In this document: positions 1-5,799 of the stretch, one piece after another | Layout of the letters: every line of letters starts with the position of its first letter | How positions within the stretch are numbered: position 1 is the first letter of the stretch | NCBI GenBank assembly: GCA_002384725.1 | Contig: DGBF01000021.1 | Coordinates: 801 to 11,986 of the forward strand | DNA from: Flavobacteriales bacterium UBA4011 | GTDB lineage: Bacteria; Bacteroidota; Bacteroidia; Flavobacteriales_D; Crocinitomicaceae | Length of the DNA: 11,186 nucleotides | Direction: 5' to 3' | The notes under the pieces: generated by a model | What the model saw: the letters and a program-made list of their open reading frames with translations, nothing else | Told to the model about the DNA's origin: nothing | The model's database searches: none | Translations under genes and position numbers: made by a program

Positions 1-53
1 TGATGATTTCATTTTAGCTAGGTATGCCACTGTAAAGGAAATAGGCGCTATTA
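1..53 (-). other. Out-of-frame continuation of the acyltransferase C-terminus
   Basis: Just past the TAA at 51-53, the minus strand in the adjacent frame stays open to the window edge and encodes VIAPISFTVAYLAKMKSS. This continues the hydrophobic stretch ending MMPLGG in the annotated protein. Adding one G to the GGG run at 54-56 would join the two as PLGGVIAPISFTVAYLAK. From memory, related Bacteroidota proteins end with a similar Pro-Leu-x-Gly hydrophobic segment followed by a basic tail; this is not an alignment. It may be a genuine frameshift truncating the last membrane segment, a sequencing error, or chance. Confidence 0.5.
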
Positions 54-1229
54 CCCACCAAGCGGCATCATCACGAAATAAATTACTTTTTGCCAAAACG
101 ATAAATCGAAGGCGTTTCCAATAAAATGAGCAAATAATCCAAAGAAAAGCGGATAAAGAACCAAGCCTAGAAGTACAGCTAAAGGAGCATAATATTCGAT
201 GTCTTTGGTCAATTTAGGAATGAGAAAATCGATCAAATAAAACTGAATTGCATTGTGAATCATTCCAAAAATAAAGAAGGGAACAGCGATCAAAACGAAA
301 ATAATGGAGAAGAACAATTGTCTAAAAAACATGGTGGAACGAAAACGTCTGTCCAAAAAATCCGTTTGGATATTGAGCTTTTCATTTTCCCATTTTACGG
401 TCTCTACTAGCTTGCGAACTTCTTCTGTTTTCCATGCTTCTGTGACTTTGAAATCGTCCATTCGATTCCGAATTCGTTTCAACAAATCGATCTCACTGAT
501 CGCATTCTCTGACCCTTCTTTGGTATATCTCGATTGCAAAATATTGGCTACTTGGTCGATCAAATCTTGTTCTTCTTTGGTGTTCGAATTCACGAGCAAT
601 TGTTCCAAACGGACACGGAATTGTTCTGTCATTTTTCGAGCACCTTTACCTGAGTTTTCGATATAATCGGCCAGATAATCCTTCGTTGACATGGGCTCAC
701 CAATATCCACCAAAACCCGACTTCGAAACTTTTCAGCTTGGGTATAATTCAATCCCATTGGTAGTATTTTCACATCGAGTTGTCCTTCTTTTCGCTTTAC
801 TGCTTCTAGCGCAATACGGGCGGTTCCTGACTTTAAATCACGTAAATGTCGTTCTTGATAACTCGATCCTTCAGGGAAAATAACCAAAGTTTTTCCCGCC
901 TCAAGAATATCATAGCAAGCTTGAAAACTGTTTTGATTAGAAACTCCATCTGTCTTCCCTTCTCCCACTCTATTGATTGGAATCATATTTAAAGAACTCA
1001 ATAATTTCAGTTTAAACTTGCTATTAAAAAGCGTGCCCTTTGCCATAAAGTGTATTGGCCTTGGACAAATATGCCCTATCATCCAGGCATCCATTAAGGT
1101 ATTCGGGTGATTCGCGATTATAATCAGCGGTTCATCGAGTGGAATATTTTTTCTGTTCTTCACACGGATTTCACGATAATACAAGCGTATCCCAATTCCA
1201 ACCAAGACTTTTATAAGGCGATATAGCAT
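51..1229 (-). CDS. PlsC-type 1-acyl-glycerol-3-phosphate acyltransferase with C-terminal membrane region
   Basis: A 392-residue glycerolipid acyltransferase of the PlsC/LPLAT family, predicted to transfer an acyl chain to lysophosphatidic acid or a similar acceptor at the inner membrane. Visible motifs are the catalytic NHPNTLMD (residues 40-47, the NHx4D box), NMIPINR (81-87) and the acceptor-binding FPEGSS (118-123). After the catalytic half (about 1-180) comes a charged, probably helical segment (190-300), then two or three hydrophobic stretches (about 303-325, 345-370, 380-392). The longer architecture resembles the acyltransferase/GPAT-like proteins common in Bacteroidota rather than the ~250-residue E. 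coli PlsC. The ATG at 1229 puts a short hydrophobic helix before the catalytic domain, as expected. The gene is divergent from pabB with an 80-bp gap. The protein ends abruptly at PLGG in a hydrophobic stretch, and the adjacent frame continues it, so the 3' end may be frameshifted. The exact acceptor cannot be told from sequence. Confidence 0.88.
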   Translation of the reverse strand: MLYRLIKVLVGIGIRLYYREIRVKNRKNIPLDEPLIIIANHPNTLMDAWMIGHICPRPIHFMAKGTLFNSKFKLKLLSSLNMIPINRVGEGKTDGVSNQNSFQACYDILEAGKTLVIFPEGSSYQERHLRDLKSGTARIALEAVKRKEGQLDVKILPMGLNYTQAEKFRSRVLVDIGEPMSTKDYLADYIENSGKGARKMTEQFRVRLEQLLVNSNTKEEQDLIDQVANILQSRYTKEGSENAISEIDLLKRIRNRMDDFKVTEAWKTEEVRKLVETVKWENEKLNIQTDFLDRRFRSTMFFRQLFFSIIFVLIAVPFFIFGMIHNAIQFYLIDFLIPKLTKDIEYYAPLAVLLGLVLYPLFFGLFAHFIGNAFDLSFWQKVIYFVMMPLGG

Positions 1230-1237
1230 ATTTGTAG

Positions 1238-1255
1238 CGAAAATACAGATTTTCG
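1238..1255. promoter_or_regulatory. Perfect 7-bp inverted repeat in divergent gap, possible operator
   Basis: In the 80-bp space between the divergent acyltransferase and pabB genes, CGAAAAT (1238-1244) and ATTTTCG (1249-1255) form a perfect inverted repeat with a 4-base ACAG centre. It lies 9 bases upstream of the acyltransferase ATG and 54 upstream of pabB. Imperfect TAnnTTTG-like boxes occur in the gap (for pabB at 1272-1279, 5 of 6 conserved bases), but none is a full match. The site could be an operator, a small leader hairpin, or chance in AT-rich DNA. Confidence 0.25.
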
Positions 1256-1309
1256 AAGATTTTAGCTTCCATATTTTGGTGCGAGGTAAAGAAAGGATAA
1301 ATTCGCAAG

Positions 1310-2512
1310 ATGATTAAATTCCCTGTAGCTTATTTGAACAGCAACGATGGAAGCGGACTTCTCGCTTTTGGTGATGGAGAAAGTATTTCTGCGAATAGCG
1401 GAATGGCCCTTCACGATTTGGATTTGTTCATTGAATTCCACAAAAAGAAATTCATTTTTGGTTACTTGGGTTATGATCTGAAAAATGAATTGGAGAATTT
1501 AAGTTCCAAAAATACAGACAACAAAGAGTTCCCTGATATGTTTTTCTGGGCACCCAAGTATGTTGTGAAATTGCAAGGGAAACACTTTGAATTTGTTCAA
1601 GGAGATAAAACAAAAGAGAGTTTTGAGTTTTTAAATTACTTTTTAGAAGAAGAAACAGACCAAAATTTTCATGCCTACAAACTTGATTTTCAACCTACCA
1701 CTTCGAAGGAAAAATACTTGGAAAACGTTGTAAAATTGAAAGAACATATTCAACAAGGTGACATTTATGAAATAAACTATTGTCAAGAATTTTTGGCGGA
1801 AAACGTGGATATCAACTTCAGTTTGGACGCTTATTTCAAGCTAAATAACATAACCAAAGCGCCTTTCTCCAGTTACGTTCAATTTGATGATTACACGATT
1901 TTTTGTGGTTCACCAGAACGATTTATCAAACGCGAAGGAGACAAATTATTATCGCAACCTATTAAAGGAACGGCAAAAAGAAATCCAGCTAAAGTGCAAG
2001 ATGAATTATTGAAAGAACAGTTGAAATCAGATCCGAAGGAACGTGCCGAAAACGTTATGATTGTTGATTTGGTTCGAAATGACCTATCCAAAATAGCAAC
2101 AAAAAACAGCGTATCAGTTGATGAGTTGTGTGGGATTTATAGTTTCGAAACGGTGCATCAAATGATGTCGACGGTGAGTTGTGAATTAAAGGAACGAACT
2201 AGTTTCACGGATGTTCTTCGTGCCACTTTCCCTATGGGATCGATGACTGGAGCGCCCAAAATGAGCGCCATGCAATTGATCGAAGAATACGAAGATTTCA
2301 AAAGAGGTATCTACTCAGGTTCTATTGGTTACATCGATCCAGAAGGCGATTTTGATTTCAATGTAGTTATTCGTTCTTTATTCTATAACAAGAAGAAGAA
2401 AATGATGACCTGTGACGTAGGAGGGGCGATTACGATTCAATCGGATCCAGAAAAGGAGTATGAAGAATGCCTAACGAAAGTCCAAAAAATTCTGGACGGA
2501 ATGAATGAGTAA
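1310..2512 (+). CDS. pabB: Aminodeoxychorismate synthase component I (PabB)
   Basis: A 400-residue chorismate-binding enzyme predicted to convert chorismate plus ammonia to 4-amino-4-deoxychorismate, the first step of p-aminobenzoate synthesis for folate. Family motifs are QGDIYEINYCQEF (149-161), SPERF (201-205), KERAENVMIVDLVRNDL (243-259), FPMGSMTGAPK (307-317) and GGAITIQSDPEKEYEE (371-386). The PIKGT motif (217-221) places lysine 219 where PabB carries its active-site lysine; anthranilate synthase TrpE has alanine there (PIAGT), so PabB is preferred over TrpE. It is shorter than E. coli PabB (about 450 residues) because the N-terminal region is compact, as in other Bacteroidota. No glutaminase partner (PabA/TrpG) or lyase (PabC) lies in this window, so these would be elsewhere. 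An AAAGGA sequence ends 12 bases before the ATG. The stop overlaps the tilS start by 8 bases, indicating co-transcription and probable translational coupling. Confidence 0.92.
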   Translation: MIKFPVAYLNSNDGSGLLAFGDGESISANSGMALHDLDLFIEFHKKKFIFGYLGYDLKNELENLSSKNTDNKEFPDMFFWAPKYVVKLQGKHFEFVQGDKTKESFEFLNYFLEEETDQNFHAYKLDFQPTTSKEKYLENVVKLKEHIQQGDIYEINYCQEFLAENVDINFSLDAYFKLNNITKAPFSSYVQFDDYTIFCGSPERFIKREGDKLLSQPIKGTAKRNPAKVQDELLKEQLKSDPKERAENVMIVDLVRNDLSKIATKNSVSVDELCGIYSFETVHQMMSTVSCELKERTSFTDVLRATFPMGSMTGAPKMSAMQLIEEYEDFKRGIYSGSIGYIDPEGDFDFNVVIRSLFYNKKKKMMTCDVGGAITIQSDPEKEYEECLTKVQKILDGMNE

Positions 2513-3770
2513 TTCAGGAACCCATATTCCAAATAAGCTAAAACCATTATCGGTTAAAACGATTTTTATTGCCATTAGTGGCGGTGTCGACTCCGTTGTT
2601 TTATTGGATCTCTTATCGAAGAATCATTCAAACATTCATTTGCTGCACGTCAATTATCATCTGCGTGGCGAAGAATCCAACGCGGATGAACAATTGATTC
2701 GAAAATTAGCGACGAAATACACTGTCTCTATTTCAGTTCATAATTTCGACATGGGGAAACACCTATCTGAAAATGGTGGAAATCTTCAAAATGCAGCACG
2801 AAAAATCCGATACGATTTCTTTTCTCAGAATGTTTGTAAAGACGATGTTTTAATGACGGCGCATCATTTGGACGATCAAATGGAGACGTTTTTTATGCAT
2901 TTGACGCGGAAGTCAGGTATCGCCGGAATGAGCTGCATGGCGGAAAAAAACGGGAATCACTGGCGACCATTGCTTGGATTTCGGAAATCTGAATTATATA
3001 AATACGCCAAGGAAAACCATCTGGAATTCAGAGAAGATCAAAGTAACTCAGAGAATAAATATTTGAGGAATCGTTGGCGGAATGAATGGATTCCGATGAT
3101 GGAAAAAGCGAATATTCAATTAGCGGAGAGTGTTCGGGTTTTAGTCAAAGCGTTCCAAACGGAGCGTGGTTTCTTAGAAAAAGAGAATCAAAGCACATTA
3201 AATTCTATCCATGAATCTGGTGTTTGGTCTTTTAGTTCTTTTGATAAAACTAATGAAGAAGGAAGATACCTCATTGCGAAAAAGCTAGGGCTTCGGGCAT
3301 CGGAGTTAGAAGAATTGACTGCCCTTCGCCAGGCTGAGAAATCGAAAAAACTGGAGGTAAAAAGGGAGAATTTAATGATTTGGAACGATGGAGATGCTTT
3401 TGTTTTCTCAGAAGAGAAAGAAACGAAGATTCCAGAATTGCTAATTGAAACTATTCAATATTTACCTAAAAACTTTAATAAAAAAAGTATTTTTCTCGAT
3501 TCTAAGAAGATTAGTGCTGCACTGAGTGTCCGGAAATGGCGCGAAGGAGATCGAATTTCTCCAGTCGGAATGGAAGGTTCACAGTTGGTTTCTGATATTA
3601 TTAAGGATGGGAAAATATCGGTTCAGGATAAAGCGGAAGTTTTGGTTGTTGAGGATGACGAGGAGATTGTTTGGGTTGTTGGGTTGAAGGTTGGGGGGCG
3701 TAAAATTGCTGATTCTTTGACTGAAGAAATCGTGAAAATCAGCATTAAAAATTTAAACATTTATATATAG
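2505..3770 (+). CDS. tilS: tRNA(Ile)-lysidine synthetase TilS
   Basis: A 421-residue ATP-dependent enzyme that attaches lysine to cytidine 34 of the CAU-anticodon isoleucine tRNA, so that it reads AUA and accepts isoleucine; it is normally essential. The N-type ATP pyrophosphatase loop SGGVDS is at 25-30. It is followed by HVNYHLRGEES (48-58), AARKIRYDFF (97-106), TAHHLDDQMETF (118-129) and the EDQSN...RNR segment (177-190), all typical of TilS. The C-terminal tRNA-binding region is recognisable from VRKWREGDRISPVGMEG (342-358), followed by SDIIKDGKI. Length is normal for the full-length type. The start ATG lies inside the last codons of pabB (8-base overlap), leaving about 24 residues before the P-loop, as usual. 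No convincing hairpin terminator follows; the next gene converges from the opposite strand after 116 bases. Confidence 0.95.
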   Translation: MSNSGTHIPNKLKPLSVKTIFIAISGGVDSVVLLDLLSKNHSNIHLLHVNYHLRGEESNADEQLIRKLATKYTVSISVHNFDMGKHLSENGGNLQNAARKIRYDFFSQNVCKDDVLMTAHHLDDQMETFFMHLTRKSGIAGMSCMAEKNGNHWRPLLGFRKSELYKYAKENHLEFREDQSNSENKYLRNRWRNEWIPMMEKANIQLAESVRVLVKAFQTERGFLEKENQSTLNSIHESGVWSFSSFDKTNEEGRYLIAKKLGLRASELEELTALRQAEKSKKLEVKRENLMIWNDGDAFVFSEEKETKIPELLIETIQYLPKNFNKKSIFLDSKKISAALSVRKWREGDRISPVGMEGSQLVSDIIKDGKISVQDKAEVLVVEDDEEIVWVVGLKVGGRKIADSLTEEIVKISIKNLNIYI

Positions 3771-3773
3771 ATG

Positions 3774-3864
3774 TTTATCGATGGTGAATTTATTAACTGA
3801 TTTAGATTCAATATTCTAACGCAAATTTATAAATAGCTTTTTATCGATGTCGATTTTGATAACT
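3774..3864. repeat. Imperfect 25-bp direct repeat in the tilS/mtfA convergent gap
   Basis: The 116-bp space between the converging tilS and peptidase genes contains two copies of a 25-base segment at 3774-3798 and 3840-3864. They match at 20 of 25 positions, including an identical leading TTTATCGATG and trailing TAACT. The spacer between them is 41 bases and AT-rich. Copy two contains a small ATCGA-TG-TCGAT palindrome. I see no GC-rich stem plus T-run here, so no intrinsic terminator is called for either gene. Confidence 0.4.
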
Positions 3865-3886
3865 ATTCCAAAATCCACACACCAAC

Positions 3887-4756
3887 CTATTCATCTCCAT
3901 CAAAATAATCCTCAAAAACTTCATACAAACGCGGATGCTGCTTCTTAAACAATTCCGGTCTCTCCTTAAAAGACTCTACGGTCACCGCAAAAAACTCCGC
4001 ATAATTCGTCCCTCCATATGGATTAATCTTACTCTTCCCTTTTTTAATTTTCGCAATTTCGATTTCGGCTAACTGCATCCAGATTTTCTCGGCGTCATCA
4101 TCCATATCGTGGGGCAATCCATCTATTTCACCATCATGCTTATCGATCAAATGCAGAAATTCATGCACGCCCACGTTCTTCTTATCGGTCTCGTTACTGA
4201 ACCCATGTTCCAGCGCCCGTTGTGACAATATCATCGTCGTATTCATCAAACCGCCGTGATGCACTTGTCCTTGTTTATTTCCCGAACGATGAACCGTTCC
4301 ATCTTCGTGATAATTCTCTGGATACACCAAAACTTCCGTCAAATCCCCATAATTCCAATAGGGCAATCCCCAATATGCAATCACTGCCGATGAAGCGACA
4401 AAAAAGCATGTTTCTTTCTCCGGTAACTCTTTGCCCGTTTCCGTTATCCGAATCTCCGAAAGGAAAAGTCCAACTCTATCTTCGAACGTTCTTCGGTCTT
4501 TTTTGGACAACTTCTTATAAAATGGAATATGTCGCTCGAACCAAAATCGATCATTTAAATTAAGAATGACCCGTGGTTTTTTGTCAGACATATTCGAAGT
4601 CTGTTTCCGCCAGATCCACAATGCGATGGTAACACCAACAATGGTAACAAATCCAACAAATTTCGCAAGACTAATTTCGTCGTTAAGAATGAGCAATGGA
4701 ATGCTACCCAACAAAAGAACAAACAGAATAATCCAAGGACCGAAGCGTTTTATCAT
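3887..4756 (-). CDS. mtfA: MtfA-like zinc-dependent peptidase (M90 family) with N-terminal membrane anchor
   Basis: A 289-residue protein whose soluble part (about 66-289) matches the MtfA/M90 metallopeptidase family. In E. coli MtfA binds the glucose repressor Mlc and has aminopeptidase activity. The zinc motif HEFLH is at 198-202 (His198, Glu199, His202). The likely third ligand is Glu254 in NYAEFFAVTVESFKERP (251-267), followed by the family-typical HPRLYEVFEDYF near the C-terminus. Unlike soluble E. coli MtfA (about 265 residues), this protein begins with two hydrophobic segments, about 8-24 and 33-49, implying a membrane-anchored form with the peptidase on the cytoplasmic side. The ATG used includes both; Met56 would give a soluble version. 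The start lies only 14 bases past the T-run of a terminator belonging to the upstream small gene, with no visible Shine-Dalgarno. No Mlc homologue is in view, so the substrate is unknown. Confidence 0.85.
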   Translation of the reverse strand: MIKRFGPWIILFVLLLGSIPLLILNDEISLAKFVGFVTIVGVTIALWIWRKQTSNMSDKKPRVILNLNDRFWFERHIPFYKKLSKKDRRTFEDRVGLFLSEIRITETGKELPEKETCFFVASSAVIAYWGLPYWNYGDLTEVLVYPENYHEDGTVHRSGNKQGQVHHGGLMNTTMILSQRALEHGFSNETDKKNVGVHEFLHLIDKHDGEIDGLPHDMDDDAEKIWMQLAEIEIAKIKKGKSKINPYGGTNYAEFFAVTVESFKERPELFKKQHPRLYEVFEDYFDGDE

Positions 4757-4769
4757 GATACTATTTTAT

Positions 4770-4806
4770 AAAAAAAAGTCCCGAACCGCTAGATTCGAGA
4801 CTCTTT
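4770..4806 (-). terminator. Rho-independent terminator of the small MGRPATKP gene
   Basis: On the minus strand AGTCTCGAA (4802-4794) and TTCGGGACT (4785-4777) form a 9-bp stem with one G-U pair around an 8-base loop. A run of seven T follows at once (4776-4770). The distal side pairs further through AAA/TTT beyond one mismatch. It begins about 15 bases after the stop of the 67-residue gene at 4822 and ends 13 bases before the peptidase ATG, so it should insulate the two genes. Confidence 0.85.
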
Positions 4807-4821
4807 GTCAATCGTTTTATA

Positions 4822-5025
4822 TTATTTCTTTTTTTCTTTGATCCACTTTTCGCTTCTCATTTCACCAAGTACATTTACGACTTTCGTTCTGGCGTAATCT
4901 TCCGCTGCCATTGTCATTTGCTCTTTGGTGTCCCGTCTAACTAAAACGCCAGAACTGCCCGGGTTTTTTACTTCTATATAAAATCCATCCTTAAGCTTCG
5001 CTGGTTTTGTTGCTGGTCTACCCAT
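4822..5025 (-). CDS. Small conserved-looking protein of unknown function (67 aa)
   Basis: A 67-residue, lysine-rich protein beginning MGRPATKPAKLKDGFYIEV and ending KWIKEKKK. I recall similar short MGRPATKP proteins annotated as hypothetical in Flavobacteriia, but I know no function. The middle (13-30) looks like two short beta strands (GFYIEV, GVLVRR) and residues 33-56 like a helix with an acidic/hydrophobic pattern, so a small folded domain is plausible. No signal peptide or membrane segment is visible. The strong intrinsic terminator just after its stop, and its own 129-bp upstream gap, support a separately transcribed real gene. No Shine-Dalgarno is seen; the leader is AT-rich. The basic ends could suggest nucleic-acid contact, but that is only inference. 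Confidence 0.75.
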   Translation of the reverse strand: MGRPATKPAKLKDGFYIEVKNPGSSGVLVRRDTKEQMTMAAEDYARTKVVNVLGEMRSEKWIKEKKK

Positions 5026-5031
5026 TTTTAT

Positions 5032-5082
5032 TTATGTGTATTATCTAAATTATTAAAAAATCATATCTAATATAACACATAA
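5032..5082. repeat. Inverted repeat upstream of the 67-aa gene
   Basis: TTATGTGT (5032-5039) and ACACATAA (5075-5082) are perfect 8-bp inverted arms separated by 35 AT-rich bases; with a bulge the pairing can extend a few bases further. It lies directly upstream of the 67-residue gene start at 5025, where its promoter and leader should be. It may be paired regulator half-sites, a weak leader hairpin, or a chance product of AT-richness. The remainder of the 129-bp gap (5026-5154) shows no clear full TAnnTTTG box on the minus strand. Confidence 0.3.
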
Positions 5083-5146
5083 TACGCGATTTTAGTTCGG
5101 ATTTAATAATTTTTGTGAGAATTACTTATTTTTAGTTATTTCACAG

Positions 5147-5185
5147 AACCACTTTTAATCATCTGCGACTGCAGTGTAAGTGGTT
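5147..5185. repeat. 8-bp inverted repeat spanning the end of the AlbA_2/Schlafen gene
   Basis: AACCACTT (5147-5154) and AAGTGGTT (5178-5185) form a perfect 8-bp inverted repeat flanking the stop codon (5155-5157) and the last seven codons of the minus-strand gene; the loop contains the palindrome ACTGCAGT. It could be a weak transcript-end hairpin for that gene, but no T-run follows on the minus strand. A T-run follows only on the plus strand, where no gene ends, so it is not called as a terminator. Confidence 0.3.
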
Positions 5186-5787
5186 TTTGTCTCTGCAATA
5201 TTCATAAATACTAAGTTCCAAGATACGAACAAAGACAACCAATGGTCTACTCGTTTCATCGGTAAATTCGACTTTCTATACAGTTGACTCAAAGTGATTT
5301 CATTCGCTTCATTAAACAAACGCAGCAACTCCAATTCCTCTTCGCCAAACGATTCTGGCCTGGCTGTTTTCCTTTCTTGATGCTGCCAAACACGAAAAAG
5401 AATTTTATTGACTAAAATGGTATGGTCGTCCTTTCTGAAATATGATTTCCATCGACCTTCTTCATCATAAGCTTTATACGGCCTTTTTGAATTTCCTTCC
5501 ACAATAATTTCGAGTACCTGACGAAAACCTTCTTGATGCACTGTACTTTCAAACGCAATTTTCGGAGAGCAATACAACTCAGCTGCTCCCTCAATCATAT
5601 GGTATTCTTCCTCTGGATTGCAACCTGTGATTTTACCATTGTCTTTCACGCCTATCAGCAATCTACCTCCATTCGTATTTCCAAAAGCAGCCAAGGTTCT
5701 GGCTATTTTTTTCTGATCATCAATTTCAAATTTGAAATCTTGCGTTTGATGTTCACCTTGTGAAATGTACTTTAATAGTACGGACAT
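5155..5787 (-). CDS. AlbA_2/Schlafen-type putative DNA-binding (ATP-binding) domain protein
   Basis: A 210-residue protein with an N-terminal Schlafen AlbA_2 domain. The pattern is an early DFKFE (17-21), AAFGNTNGGRLLIGVKDNGKITG (33-55) and IIVEGNSKRPYKAY (94-107). In this family the 'aFaNt.GG.lliGV.d.G' block is diagnostic; such proteins are commonly annotated as ATP-binding or transcriptional-regulator-like, though their activity is poorly defined. The C-terminal part (about 145-205) looks like a winged helix (EEELELLRLFNEANEITLSQLYRKSNLPMKRVDHWLSLF), consistent with DNA binding. It starts 12 bases after the stop of the phosphatase gene on the same strand, so the two are almost certainly co-transcribed. 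No membrane or signal segment is visible. Whether it regulates the phosphatase is inference only. Confidence 0.82.
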   Translation of the reverse strand: MSVLLKYISQGEHQTQDFKFEIDDQKKIARTLAAFGNTNGGRLLIGVKDNGKITGCNPEEEYHMIEGAAELYCSPKIAFESTVHQEGFRQVLEIIVEGNSKRPYKAYDEEGRWKSYFRKDDHTILVNKILFRVWQHQERKTARPESFGEEELELLRLFNEANEITLSQLYRKSNLPMKRVDHWLSLFVSWNLVFMNIAETKTTYTAVADD

Positions 5788-5799
5788 TTTAAACTGGCT

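Noticed and set aside
304..666. Plus-strand open frame of 120 codons inside the acyltransferase region
   Set aside because: It lies antisense to a well-supported gene, has no recognisable domain and starts without a leader; it is a shadow of the real frame.
1310..2512. Anthranilate synthase component TrpE as the identity of the chorismate enzyme
   Set aside because: The PIKGT motif with lysine and the absence of neighbouring trp genes favour PabB.
4222..4841. Two plus-strand open frames opposite the peptidase and its terminator
   Set aside because: They are antisense to the HEFLH-containing gene, and the second runs through an intrinsic terminator; no family resemblance.
5147..5188. Intrinsic terminator on the plus strand (8-bp stem followed by TTTTT)
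   Set aside because: No plus-strand gene ends here, the loop is 23 bases, and one arm plus most of the loop is coding sequence of the minus-strand gene; kept only as an inverted repeat.
5155..5787. Defence-island component because of the Schlafen/AlbA_2 domain
   Set aside because: The neighbours are housekeeping or metabolic genes with uniform composition, with no nuclease, helicase, toxin or mobile gene nearby; a defence role is unsupported here.
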